From positions 1-64,000 of the forward strand of contig NZ_MAEI01000002.1 in assembly GCF_009933255.1 (NCBI RefSeq): a DNA stretch of 64,000 nucleotides, read 5' to 3'. A program made the translations under genes and the position numbers. Each line of letters opens with the position of its first letter. Position 1 is the first letter of the stretch. The stretch is from Enterococcus diestrammenae (lineage in GTDB: Bacteria; Bacillota; Bacilli; Lactobacillales; Enterococcaceae). The notes beneath the pieces are model-generated. The model was not told where the DNA came from. It saw nothing but the letters and a program-made list of their open reading frames with translations, and made no database searches. Of the stretch, positions 1 to 7,894 are shown piece by piece.

Positions 1-178
1 GCGAGATTTCCACAGGGCTTCAACTTCATCGCTTCGATCAGCGGTCAAACGGTTTTGGTTTGACGGCTGGTCGAAACGATGAGATACTAACCCGCTGGAA
101 TCTCGAAAAAATTCTCACAAATCGTGTCCGAGGTATTGACTCAAATCCAGACGTCCTTCAGTGATGAAGGACGTTTTT
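1..178 (+). ncRNA. 3' part of a rod-like structured RNA ending in a terminator (candidate)
   Basis: Bases 26-82 fold into a long hairpin: 26-31 pairs with 77-82, 33-37 with 71-75, 39-42 with 66-69 and 44-50 with 58-64, leaving a 7-nt loop at 51-57. A further stem pairs 2-12 with 96-105. A perfect 10-bp terminator follows (151-160 with 165-174, loop GTGA, T-run 173-177). This much pairing is unlikely in coding sequence. The alternative is the last 53 codons of a gene, open in frame 3 and stopping at 162-164 inside the terminator loop; that peptide resembles nothing I recognise. The 5' part lies outside the window, so the RNA class cannot be named. Confidence 0.4.
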
Positions 179-187
179 GCTTTTAAA

Positions 188-280
188 AGATAAGGGACTG
201 TTAAAAATTAAATTCTAAAAAGGTTATCGTTTCAGAAAGTAAAGAGCTTATCATGCTGTCATTTTTGTGTTACGAAAAAG
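188..280 (+). repeat. Intergenic repeat family A, copy 1 (divergent)
   Basis: About 93 nt directly after the terminator at 151-178. It aligns with almost no gaps to copies at 27347-27439 and 61755-61847. Shared blocks include AAAAATTA, AAAAAG, TCAG, TATCATGC-GTCATT and a final GAAAAAG. Identity to copy 3 is roughly 65 percent by eye. The strand is given by the orientation shared by all three copies. No conserved reading frame runs through it. The rest of the gap (281-440) shows no structure I can name. Confidence 0.6.
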
Positions 281-456
281 GTGAAATTTAGCTCAGTGGG
301 AATTTGTATTTGTCGGTCTCATTACAACCAAAGTGATTCTCCGAAAGCGAGTTTACCCGTAGAATTATCAAGTTGATAAAGGAAATTGGACGATTAGGCT
401 AGATAAATGTTACTGTAAGCATAGAAAATCGTTTAAGGAAAGGTGTGAATCAAGCG

Positions 457-1197
457 ATGAAGTTAACCGTTTTAGGCTGTCTGGGAGCTTATCCTTACCA
501 AGGTGGGGGGACGACGGGGTTTTTGTTACAATCTGGTGACTATCATTTGTTGCTAGATTGTGGGAGTACCACCTTGGTGCGCTTAGAAGAAGTATGGGAT
601 CCTTTACGTTTGGATGGCGTGATTTTGAGTCATTACCATCATGATCATATTGCTGATTTGGGAGTCTTGCAGTATTATTGGCAACTTCACCCTCAGCGAG
701 ATCCGAAAAAAATCCTACCTATTTATGGTCATACCTTGGATCAGGAGCATTTCGCTAGTCTGACGATGCCACAAGTCAGTGAGGGGCGTCCTTATTTTGA
801 AACAAAACAGTTGGAACTGGGACCGTTTTCTGTTACATTTATGGAGACGATACATCCGGTAACTTGCTATGCAATGCGTTTTGTAGAAAATAGTACAGGT
901 AAAATATTTGTATTCACTGGTGACTCGGGGTATTTGGCAAGTTTGACAGAATTTGCCAAAGATGCGGATCTGTTTTTGGCGGATACTTATCTATTTGCCG
1001 GTCAAGAGCGTCATAAAGCGCATTTAACCAGTCAAGAGGCTGGCGAAATTGCAAGAGCAGCGGGCGTGAAGCAGCTAGTTTTGACCCATCTACCTCAATT
1101 CGGTGACCTGAACCAACTGCGGGAAGAAGCATTTCAAGCAGGGGGAGAAGAGGTGCCGGTGGCTTTGGCAGCGATCAAAAAGGTGTTTGAAATCTAG
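457..1197 (+). CDS. MBL-fold metallo-hydrolase, YhfI-like
   Basis: A 246-residue metallo-beta-lactamase-fold protein. The metal-binding motif HYHHDH lies at about residues 59-64, and the N-terminus (MKLTVLGCLGAYP) is typical of the Bacillus YhfI group. The longest frame opens at a GTG at 445, but the ribosome binding site AAGGAAAGG (435-443) is too close to it and correctly spaced for ATG 457. No signal peptide is visible, so it should be cytoplasmic. The lipoate ligase gene follows after a short gap, the same pairing as yhfI-yhfJ in B. subtilis. The family resembles RNase Z and cAMP phosphodiesterases; the substrate is unknown. Confidence 0.85.
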   Translation: MKLTVLGCLGAYPYQGGGTTGFLLQSGDYHLLLDCGSTTLVRLEEVWDPLRLDGVILSHYHHDHIADLGVLQYYWQLHPQRDPKKILPIYGHTLDQEHFASLTMPQVSEGRPYFETKQLELGPFSVTFMETIHPVTCYAMRFVENSTGKIFVFTGDSGYLASLTEFAKDADLFLADTYLFAGQERHKAHLTSQEAGEIARAAGVKQLVLTHLPQFGDLNQLREEAFQAGGEEVPVALAAIKKVFEI

Positions 1198-1280
1198 TGC
1201 GTTACGCCTGATCTGGCTGCGACAGGTTGCCGAATCAAAGCGCAACTGTCGTCACACATCAACGGTTAGGAGACGATTTC

Positions 1281-2285
1281 ATGATTTTTGTACCAAACGA
1301 AAACAATGACCCCCGTATCAACTTGGCAATCGAACAATTTTTGTTACAAGAAATGCCAGTAGCTGAACCGATTTTATTGTTTTACATTAATGAACCTTCC
1401 ATTATTATTGGGCGCAATCAAAACACCATTGAAGAAATCAATAAAGATTACGTGGAGGCTCATGGAATCCATGTGGTGCGACGACTTTCTGGTGGAGGTG
1501 CGGTGTATCACGATTTGGGAAATCTGAATTTTAGTTTTATCATGCCTGACGATGGGAATTCTTTTCGAGATTTTGAAAAGCTCACCAAACCCATCGTAGC
1601 TGCTTTGCATGAGCTCGGGGTAGCAGGCGCACAGCTTAAAGGCCGGAATGATTTAGTTATCAATGATCAGAAATTCTCCGGCAATGCCATGTATGCCACC
1701 AATGGTCGGATGTTTGCCCATGGCACCATCATGTTTGACTCGGACATTGAAGAAGTAGTAAATGCTTTGAAAGTTAAACAGGAAAAAATTGCCTCAAAAG
1801 GCATCAAATCCATTCGTTCCCGAGTGACGAATATTAAGCCTTTTTTACCTACTGATAAACAAGACATGACCACTCAAGACTTTCGTCAGGAGATTCTGCT
1901 AAAAGTATTTGGTGCTACTAGCCTTGATCAAGTGAAGACTTATGAGTTAACAGAGACGGATTGGCAAAAAATCCAACAGATTTCCGACGAGTACTATCGT
2001 AATTGGGACTGGAACTACGGCAAATCACCAGAATTTGCGATTGATAAACAACAGCGTTTTCCTATTGGCTCCATTGAAGTGCGCCTAAATGTGGAACAAG
2101 GGTATATCACGGAAGCGAAGATTTATGGTGATTTCTTTGGTTTAGGGGAAATCCAAGACGTTGAAAATGCCTTAGTGGGGACCAAATATGCGAAGGAAGA
2201 CTTGCGAGGGGTTATCGAGACCATCGATGTCAAAAAGTATTTCGGAAATATTGAAAAAGACGAGTTGTTAAACTTGATCTATTAA
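1281..2285 (+). CDS. lplJ: Lipoate-protein ligase (LplA/LplJ type)
   Basis: A 334-residue ligase that activates lipoate with ATP and attaches it to lipoyl domains of 2-oxoacid dehydrogenases or GcvH. The family signature RRLSGGGAVYHD is at residues 67-78, and the lipoyl-AMP-binding lysine is probably K131 in KFSGNAM. The C-terminal accessory domain covers roughly 250-334. The open frame extends back to a TTG at 1227, but AGGAG at 1268-1272 and the usual family N-terminus place the start at ATG 1281. It probably shares a transcript with the upstream MBL gene and ends at the terminator at 2292-2330. Confidence 0.92.
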   Translation: MIFVPNENNDPRINLAIEQFLLQEMPVAEPILLFYINEPSIIIGRNQNTIEEINKDYVEAHGIHVVRRLSGGGAVYHDLGNLNFSFIMPDDGNSFRDFEKLTKPIVAALHELGVAGAQLKGRNDLVINDQKFSGNAMYATNGRMFAHGTIMFDSDIEEVVNALKVKQEKIASKGIKSIRSRVTNIKPFLPTDKQDMTTQDFRQEILLKVFGATSLDQVKTYELTETDWQKIQQISDEYYRNWDWNYGKSPEFAIDKQQRFPIGSIEVRLNVEQGYITEAKIYGDFFGLGEIQDVENALVGTKYAKEDLRGVIETIDVKKYFGNIEKDELLNLIY

Positions 2286-2291
2286 TCAGCT

Positions 2292-2330
2292 AAGCGATGG
2301 CGGCAAAACCAAGCCTCTGTCGCTTTTTTT
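2292..2330 (+). terminator. Rho-independent terminator after lplJ
   Basis: AAGCGA pairs with TCGCTT, with further GG/CC pairs above an interior loop, followed by a run of eight T. Confidence 0.75.
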
Positions 2331-2447
2331 TGCTTTTTCGGGTGAGTTGGGTCCTTGCTTGATTATCTGTATTCAAAGGAAGGTCCTTTGAAAAGGTGGT
2401 TTATGGTGAAAAAGGGAAGTGGCACTTAGACGTCGTATCTTATAAAA
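2325..2447 (+). repeat. Intergenic repeat family B, copy 1
   Basis: About 123 nt starting in the T-run of the lplJ terminator. It aligns to 27475-27600 through TTTTTTTNCTTTTT, GGGTGA, GATTATCTGT, TTCAAAG, ATGGT-N2-AAAA and TAGA blocks, roughly 65 percent identity by eye. It contains no open frame of note. It lies upstream of, and does not include, the promoter of the moxR operon. Confidence 0.5.
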
Positions 2448-2466
2448 TCGCCAAAATCCCTTCTCG

Positions 2467-2495
2467 TTGCACCAGGAGGGAAATCTCGATACAAT
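2467..2495 (+). promoter_or_regulatory. Sigma-A promoter of the moxR operon
   Basis: TTGCAC-N17-TACAAT, about 38 nt ahead of the moxR start codon. Confidence 0.65.
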
Positions 2496-2532
2496 GAAGA
2501 AAAAGCCCCATCCATGAAAGCGAGGGAGCAGG

Positions 2533-3477
2533 ATGAATGACGAGCAATTTCAGTTGATTCAAGATTTGATTCAAGAAATGGAGAAGGTGGTCATTGGCAA
2601 ACGACAAGTTCTTGAGATGACGCTTACTTCGATGTTAGCCGGTGGTCATGTGTTATTTGAAGATATTCCTGGTGTTGGTAAGACGATGTTAGTCAAGACG
2701 TTGGCAAAAACCATCCAAGGACGCTTTGCCCGCGTGCAGTTTACGCCAGATTTACAGCCTAGTGATATTTCCGGGGTGTCGATTTATAATGAACAATCTG
2801 GCGGGTTTGAATTTCGTCCCGGCCCGGTGTTCACCACGGTTTTATTAGCCGATGAAATCAATCGTACAGCCCCCCGGACCCAAGCCGCCTTGTTGGAAGC
2901 CATGTCTGAAGGGCATATCACCATTGATAACCACACTTATGAATTGGACGAAAACTTCTTTGTCCTAGCCACGCAAAATCCGATTGAGTATGAAGGAACT
3001 TTCACGCTGCCTGAAGCCCAGTTGGATCGTTTTTTATTTCGCTTAGCTATCGGTTATCCTAGCCGGGAAGATGAGTTGACGCTAATGAATGGGCAACAAG
3101 AAAAAGCGTTAGCAGAGGTCCAGCCGGTGATGACCACCCAACAGCTAACCGCCTTGAAGCTACTGGTGGATGAAGTCTATGTGGATGATTTGGTTCTGCG
3201 GTATGCGTTAGATCTGGTACGGGCAAGTCGCGAGTTTCCCGGTGTGGAATTGGGGATTAGTCCTCGTGGGGGCATCGCATTTTTGAAAGCTGCCCGGGCG
3301 TATGCCATGGTGCAAAACAGGAAATATGTAAAACCCGAAGATTTGCAAACCATCTTACCAGCAGTTTTTAGTCACCGCTTGATTTTGCAAGGGGGACTGG
3401 TTTCTCAAAGGAAAATGACGGAGGTCCTGGAGGGAATTTTGCAACAAGTGGTGGTTCCCATCAGGAAAAAATCATGA
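2533..3477 (+). CDS. MoxR-family AAA+ ATPase
   Basis: A 314-residue AAA_3 ATPase of the MoxR group, which acts as a chaperone in maturing or assembling enzyme complexes. Walker A is at residues 44-51 (DIPGVGKT) and Walker B at about 104-108 (LLADE). The conserved DRFLFR segment lies near residue 177. It is the first gene of a three-gene unit with a DUF58 protein and a transglutaminase-like membrane protein, a common bacterial arrangement. Its stop overlaps the next start (ATGA), implying translational coupling. The ribosome binding site is GAGGGAG. The client of the complex is not known. Confidence 0.9.
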   Translation: MNDEQFQLIQDLIQEMEKVVIGKRQVLEMTLTSMLAGGHVLFEDIPGVGKTMLVKTLAKTIQGRFARVQFTPDLQPSDISGVSIYNEQSGGFEFRPGPVFTTVLLADEINRTAPRTQAALLEAMSEGHITIDNHTYELDENFFVLATQNPIEYEGTFTLPEAQLDRFLFRLAIGYPSREDELTLMNGQQEKALAEVQPVMTTQQLTALKLLVDEVYVDDLVLRYALDLVRASREFPGVELGISPRGGIAFLKAARAYAMVQNRKYVKPEDLQTILPAVFSHRLILQGGLVSQRKMTEVLEGILQQVVVPIRKKS

Positions 3478-4544
3478 ATCGCTTGAAGCAAGGAGGGAAG
3501 TTTTTCCTTGTCTTATTGGGCTTTGCATTGCTAACTGCTTATGCCGTGATTTTTAACAATACTTCTGGTTGGCTGTTATGGCTCTTTTATGTGGGCTTTA
3601 TTCTGCTAAATTTGGTGACGCTGGTCTTTCCCCTCCGGCAATTGCAATTGACGGTTTCTGAAACGTTTTGGACCCAAGCCGGCACAACCTTTTTGTTGCC
3701 AGTTACCGTCAAAAGCCGTGGCTGGTTTTGGGTGCCTGCTTTCAGTGTAAGCCTCCCCCAACATGCCCAACAGCCTATTTTTCGGAGCTTTTATCATGGG
3801 CAAAGGCTGACTTTGAACTTTCCGATTGAAGGATTGCAGCGCGGGATTTATCCGGATTTGTCAGTGCTAGTGACAGCGGGAGACTGGTTTGGTTTGTTCC
3901 AAAAAAGCCGCAAATATGTCTTACCCAGTGAATTGGTGGTTTTGCCGGCTGTCGATGAGTCGATGGCGCAGTTTGTCCCACGCCTGCGTAAAGAGCAGCA
4001 AATGACCTTGTTTGGTGAGCGAACAGCAGAGATTCGGAACCATCGGGAGTATCATCGAGGCGACTCCCTCAAACAGATTGACTGGAAATTAACCGCCAGA
4101 AGTCGGCAGTTGATGATCCGGGAGTATCAAGAAAAGCAAGAATCACCAGTTGTCTTCATTTTTTGGGGAGAAGCGGGGCCGTTTTTTGAAACGCAGCTAA
4201 GGGCTTATTTTAACGTGCAACAACAGCTAGCTGGGCTGTTGGCTATTCAGCAGTATTTGGTGACGGCTGCTGGTGGTGAGTTTTTACAAGGAGACCGCGT
4301 GTTTGCTGCCGCCAAAGGGTTTGAGCAGAAGCCCGAGTTGTTTGCCTTTAAAAATAAAACCTTATTAGTATTTACCGGCTCGTCCCAACCCGATACCCAG
4401 TTGACCGCTCAAATCGCTGATTGGGAGCGGACCAATCAAGTGAAGCTCTATGATTTGGTCAGTCTTTCCCACAGTTTAAAAACAAGGACTGAGGCGACTG
4501 CTACACAAGAAAAAACTCCCGCAGAGGGGAGGGAGGAACGATGA
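3474..4544 (+). CDS. DUF58 membrane-anchored protein
   Basis: A 356-residue protein with two N-terminal membrane segments (about 9-26 and 33-52). The DUF58 signature is at residues 188-219: arginine-rich, with GDSLKQIDWKLTARSRQLMIREY. DUF58 has a von Willebrand A-like fold and normally partners MoxR ATPases. The gene overlaps moxR by 4 nt and the following transglutaminase gene by 4 nt, so all three products are probably made in a fixed ratio and work together at the membrane. The exact function is unknown. Confidence 0.88.
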   Translation: MNRLKQGGKFFLVLLGFALLTAYAVIFNNTSGWLLWLFYVGFILLNLVTLVFPLRQLQLTVSETFWTQAGTTFLLPVTVKSRGWFWVPAFSVSLPQHAQQPIFRSFYHGQRLTLNFPIEGLQRGIYPDLSVLVTAGDWFGLFQKSRKYVLPSELVVLPAVDESMAQFVPRLRKEQQMTLFGERTAEIRNHREYHRGDSLKQIDWKLTARSRQLMIREYQEKQESPVVFIFWGEAGPFFETQLRAYFNVQQQLAGLLAIQQYLVTAAGGEFLQGDRVFAAAKGFEQKPELFAFKNKTLLVFTGSSQPDTQLTAQIADWERTNQVKLYDLVSLSHSLKTRTEATATQEKTPAEGREER

Positions 4545-6730
4545 TCGCACGCATTCGTCAGAAAGGGTTTTATGGTTTGGCGGCTTTTGTGGCGCTAGCC
4601 GTGGTGATGAATCAGTTTTTGGCAGTTTATCGGTTTAATGATCATGAAACAGCTATTTATCTTGTCGGTATCATTTGTTTTATTTTTGTCGCCCTCCCAC
4701 GATTCTGGTTGCGGGGACCTTTTGCTTTACTCGCTTTGTTAGTAGCGGGATACCAATACTTCCCTTTAGGACAAAGTTTTGGGCTTGATTGGTTGGTCGC
4801 TTTACAACGGCAACTGCGTCCTTTGGTTTTCGCAGTACAACAAGATGGCTTGGGACGCACCCCGTCGTTATTGGCTTTTAGTTTGATTTTTAGCGGGGTA
4901 GCTCTTTTAGCCCTTTTAATCATTAATTATGAGCATTTTTTAGTGAGCTACAGTGGTTTGTTATTGTATTTGGCGATGTTGGCGGTGTTTAATCACTTGG
5001 ATTTGGTTTGGCAGCTGTTGCTAGTCTGTGGCTGTGGCTTGCTGTCTTCTGGGTTGAAACAGCATCGCCAAAGAGGCGGGCAGGCCAATTTTAGCTACCT
5101 GTTGGCAGCTGCCATCCTCTTGGGAGTATTAGGTTTTGCTGCTGATAAAGTACCAGATGCCCTGGTGCGAGACCGGCTGTCGGCCCAGACCGTTGCAGTA
5201 CGAGATTATTTTAATGCTGCGGGTTTATATAGCTATATCGAAAGAGTAGGCGTGGGGGGCAATAGTCGGACCGGCTTTAGTGAAGATGATGAAGCGTTAG
5301 GAGGGGCCTTGCTAGATGATGAGACCGTATTGTTTGAGGCCCAACAGTTACGACCTCATTATTGGCGGGTGGATAGCAAGGATTTTTATACTGGCAAAGG
5401 CTGGCAGCGAACAACTGCAAGTGAAGGCCAAGTTATTATGGAGAGCCAATTTACCTTGGAGGCCGAAGCGGTAGGGGTTCCCTTTTTAGAGGTTCAGCAT
5501 ATTGATCTGACCTTTCATCAAGAAGAAAACTATCTGCCACTACCTTATGGGTACAATCAGGTGTATTTGGCTGCTGGCTTTGCTGGTTTTGTGTATGCGC
5601 CAGATCAGCGGCGGGTGGATTTATTAGCCCGAGGTGGTGGGGAACCAAGTGTGGAGATTGCCTCCTTAGAACCGATTTATGATGTTGCTAGTTTGCAAAA
5701 GGTTCCGTTGACCAATCCTTCGACAGATACGATTGATTATCTGCAGTTACCCGCTAATTTCCCTATGCGGATTCGAGAGCTAGCCGGGAGAGTCACTGCA
5801 GAAGCGACAACCTTGTACGACCAAGTGACTGCTGTGGAAAGCTATTTGAGTCAATCTGAAGCATTTCGTTATTCCAAAGTGGATGCCGTGGCACCGTTGC
5901 CGGATCAGGATTATGTGGATCAATTTTTATTTGAAACCAAAGTTGGTTACTGTGATAATTTCTCGACGGCGATGGTAACGATGCTCCGAAGCTTAGGGAT
6001 TTCAGCACGTTGGGCAAAAGGGTTTAGTCAGGGGACAGCGATTCCAAGTTTTGATGAACGGAAAACCTATGAAATTAAAAATTTAAACGCCCATTCGTGG
6101 CCGGAAGTTTATTTTGAAGGCTTTGGCTGGGTGCCTTTTGAACCCACCCCTTCCTTTAGTAATCCTCAACGACCAGGCAATGCTGAGGCTGCTACTGAAG
6201 AATCAGTTGCCGCTGGTGTAGCTGACACTAGTACTGAGTCCAACAGTAGTGAAAGTCAGGCAACTTCAGCGACTACTAGTCAGAGTACTAGTGAAAGTGC
6301 TCTGACTAGTGACACAGCAGGAAAAGCCGATCCAAATGGAAAGAGTCGGATTGGCACATGGAAACTCTGGCAAGTGGCACTGCTGTTTGCCTTTGCGCTA
6401 GTGATCGTGGCAGGGGGCACTTGTCTCTGGTATTTTCAGATCAAGCTAGGTCTCTGGCTTAGGCTCCACTTGTATCGGCGCCCCTATGAACAGGGTTATC
6501 TCTTCTTATTGAAAGAGGCGGAAAAATGGCTGCCGCGACAATCCTCAGAAGACTTGACGAGCTATAGCGAAAAACTGGCAAAAGCCTATCCCGAGACTGC
6601 CGCCTTTAGTCAATTGACGAAAACCTACGAAGAGCACCTGTACCAAGGTCGCGAGCTGGGGGCGGCCAGTCGTGAGTTACTATGGCTAGTGGCGGATCAA
6701 CTCACCGCCTTGAAAAAAACGCAGCGTTAA
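4541..6730 (+). CDS. Transglutaminase-like membrane protein (TgpA type)
   Basis: A 729-residue protein. About six hydrophobic segments in residues 10-200 are followed by an extracytoplasmic region with a transglutaminase-like core. C471 (in VGYCDNFST) and H518 (in NAHSWPEV) fit the Cys-His pair; E534 (PFEPT) sits where an Asp is usual. A Ser/Thr-rich linker (about 550-595), one membrane helix (about 608-630) and a cytoplasmic C-terminal tail resembling DUF4129 follow. It ends the moxR-DUF58 operon. TgpA-type proteins are thought to cut or crosslink cell-surface proteins or peptidoglycan; no substrate can be inferred here. Confidence 0.85.
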   Translation: MIARIRQKGFYGLAAFVALAVVMNQFLAVYRFNDHETAIYLVGIICFIFVALPRFWLRGPFALLALLVAGYQYFPLGQSFGLDWLVALQRQLRPLVFAVQQDGLGRTPSLLAFSLIFSGVALLALLIINYEHFLVSYSGLLLYLAMLAVFNHLDLVWQLLLVCGCGLLSSGLKQHRQRGGQANFSYLLAAAILLGVLGFAADKVPDALVRDRLSAQTVAVRDYFNAAGLYSYIERVGVGGNSRTGFSEDDEALGGALLDDETVLFEAQQLRPHYWRVDSKDFYTGKGWQRTTASEGQVIMESQFTLEAEAVGVPFLEVQHIDLTFHQEENYLPLPYGYNQVYLAAGFAGFVYAPDQRRVDLLARGGGEPSVEIASLEPIYDVASLQKVPLTNPSTDTIDYLQLPANFPMRIRELAGRVTAEATTLYDQVTAVESYLSQSEAFRYSKVDAVAPLPDQDYVDQFLFETKVGYCDNFSTAMVTMLRSLGISARWAKGFSQGTAIPSFDERKTYEIKNLNAHSWPEVYFEGFGWVPFEPTPSFSNPQRPGNAEAATEESVAAGVADTSTESNSSESQATSATTSQSTSESALTSDTAGKADPNGKSRIGTWKLWQVALLFAFALVIVAGGTCLWYFQIKLGLWLRLHLYRRPYEQGYLFLLKEAEKWLPRQSSEDLTSYSEKLAKAYPETAAFSQLTKTYEEHLYQGRELGAASRELLWLVADQLTALKKTQR

Positions 6731-6802
6731 GTGCCCACAAGCTTTGGAGCTGATGTTTGGAAAAAGTGAATTTTTGGCACCATCGAAAATGATCTGACGC
6801 TT

Positions 6803-6850
6803 GCTAGACCATCAAATGGCAAAGGAAGACTAATTTGCTGGTCTAGCTTT
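6803..6850 (+). terminator. Hairpin after the transglutaminase operon
   Basis: GCTAGACCA (6803-6811) pairs with TGGTCTAGC (6839-6847), and GCAAA (6819-6823) pairs with TTTGC (6834-6838) inside it. It is followed by TTTTAAA. It is a plausible terminator, though the T-run is short. Confidence 0.6.
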
Positions 6851-6853
6851 TAA

Positions 6854-6985
6854 ATGGAAGACAAAGTTGTAAAGAGAATCAATCGATTAGCGACGAAACA
6901 GAGAGAGTTGCTGGAGGGGGATTCTCCGGAGGCAATTTTGCTCTGTTTTCGTGATGAAACGATCCGTCAAATCGTTGTTGGCTAA
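6854..6985 (+). CDS. Possible 43-residue small protein
   Basis: An ATG-started frame that begins right after the hairpin at 6803-6847 and encodes a charged 43-residue peptide (starts MEDKVVKRINRLA, ends IRQIVVG). No ribosome binding site is visible, because the hairpin's descending strand lies where one should be. The start (KRIN-LA-KQ) and the FRDETIRQI segment faintly recall the DUF896/YnzC family, so it may be a decayed copy, but the resemblance is weak. The rest of the 332-base gap between genes shows no other gene. Confidence 0.25.
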   Translation: MEDKVVKRINRLATKQRELLEGDSPEAILLCFRDETIRQIVVG

Positions 6986-7062
6986 CCCTTTTCCTGAGGG
7001 ATTTACAAATAAGTCGCCTTATGTCAAGATAGAAGGAAAATGATGTGAAAGCCGGTGAGTAA

Positions 7063-7620
7063 ATGATTGTAGTCAGAACAGCAACGCCCCGAGATGCCGA
7101 GGCTTTAGTTGCTATTTATCAACCTTATGTGTTGGAAACAGCCATTACTTTTGAATATCATGTACCGACGATTGCGGAGTTTTCACGACGAATTAGCCAG
7201 ACGTTGGCGCGCTATCCCTTCCTTGTCGCTGAACGCGCTGGAGAAATAGTTGGCTATGCCTACGCCGGTGCATACAAAGGACGCAGTGCTTATGATTGGA
7301 GCTGTGAGGTGACGGTCTATGTCAAACAAGGGATTCAAGTGAAAGGCATCGGGAGTCGTTTGTATCAGGAATTGGAACGTTGCTTGGCCAAACAGCAAGT
7401 GGTCAATTTGACGGCGTGTATCACAGAAGGTAATCAAGGCAGCGTCGCCTTTCATGAAAAATTTGGCTACCAACAAGTGGCGCGCTTTCCCAAAATTGGT
7501 TACAAATTTGGCAAGTGGCACGATGTCCTATGGTTGCAAAAAGCACTCCAAATACCTACGAATCCTCCCAAAGCCTTTCGTCCGTATCCCGATAGCTACC
7601 ACGAATCAGTAAAAATGTAA
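7063..7620 (+). CDS. GNAT-family N-acetyltransferase (Pat/YncA type)
   Basis: A 185-residue acetyltransferase of the phosphinothricin/methionine-sulfone type. Recognisable parts are the N-terminal RTATPRDAEALVAIYQPYV segment, GYAYAG with the AYDWSCEVTVYV strand near 65-85, the acetyl-CoA-binding GIGSRLYQEL loop near 98-107, and FHEKFGYQQVARFPKIGYKFGKWHDV near 130-157. Relatives acetylate small amines, amino-acid analogues or glufosinate-like molecules. Start ATG 7063 has only a modest site (GGTGAG) close by, so translation may be weak. It appears monocistronic. Confidence 0.88.
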   Translation: MIVVRTATPRDAEALVAIYQPYVLETAITFEYHVPTIAEFSRRISQTLARYPFLVAERAGEIVGYAYAGAYKGRSAYDWSCEVTVYVKQGIQVKGIGSRLYQELERCLAKQQVVNLTACITEGNQGSVAFHEKFGYQQVARFPKIGYKFGKWHDVLWLQKALQIPTNPPKAFRPYPDSYHESVKM

Positions 7621-7635
7621 TCGAAGGCTTTTTAG

Positions 7636-7663
7636 TTTACATTTTTTCAGAAAGTGCTATGAT
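7636..7663 (+). promoter_or_regulatory. Promoter of tRNA-Glu(CTC)
   Basis: TTTACA-N16-TATGAT, with the tRNA 5' end 22 nt after the -10 box. A dyad, TTTACAT (7636-7642) and ATGTAAA (7668-7674), brackets the promoter and could be an operator. Confidence 0.55.
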
Positions 7664-7685
7664 AGCCATGTAAAAGATACCGCAT

Positions 7686-7757
7686 GACCTGTTAGTCAAG
7701 GGGTTAAGACGCCACGTTCTCAGCGTGGAGGCACGGGTTCGAATCCCGTACAGGCTA
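7686..7757 (+). tRNA. tRNA-Glu (anticodon CTC)
   Basis: A 72-nt cloverleaf without an encoded CCA end. The acceptor arm is 7686-7692 with 7750-7756, the D stem is GTC/GAC, the anticodon arm is 7712-7716 with 7724-7728, and the TTCGAAT T-loop is 7738-7744. The anticodon CTC is at 7719-7721. The second acceptor pair is an A-C mismatch (7687 with 7755) and the first is G-T. CTC is the less usual glutamate isoacceptor in low-GC Firmicutes, where TTC normally reads both codons. The gene has its own promoter and terminator and lies outside any rRNA or tRNA cluster. Confidence 0.9.
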
Positions 7758-7765
7758 TACTTATC

Positions 7766-7805
7766 GTGGGAGTTGTCGCAATTGCGATGGACTCCCACTT
7801 TTTTT
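7766..7805 (+). terminator. Terminator of tRNA-Glu
   Basis: GTGGGAGT (7766-7773) pairs with ACTCCCAC (7791-7798). An inner TCGCA/TGCGA stem and seven T after the hairpin complete it. Confidence 0.9.
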
Positions 7806-7843
7806 AGCTAAGCCGGTTTTTTTTAGCTTTTGTGAAAAAACGG

Positions 7844-7849
7844 TATAAT
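7844..7849 (+). promoter_or_regulatory. -10 box of the LevR-type regulator gene
   Basis: TATAAT with only a poor -35 (TTTTAG) at the right distance. Transcription from here gives a leader of about 90 nt that contains the mirror-image hairpin at 7876-7894. Confidence 0.55.
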
Positions 7850-7875
7850 AGATACAGCAAATAAGCTCGCAGTTG

Positions 7876-7894
7876 CCACGCTGAGAACGTGGCG
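7876..7894 (+). repeat. Exact reverse complement of the tRNA-Glu anticodon arm
   Basis: These 19 bases are the exact reverse complement of 7710-7728, the anticodon arm of tRNA-Glu(CTC) plus two bases. On its own the element folds as CCACG-loop-CGTGG with loop CTGAGAA. It overlaps an alternative pairing of GTTGCCA (7872-7878) with TGGCAAC (7912-7918), so two exclusive leader folds are possible. It lies in the leader of the LevR-type gene, about 54 nt before the start codon. The function is unknown. Confidence 0.75.

Noticed and set aside
3..164. Open frame of 53 codons ending in the terminator loop, as a partial gene
   Set aside because: The same bases form a long nested hairpin and the peptide matches no family I know; kept only as an alternative under the RNA candidate.
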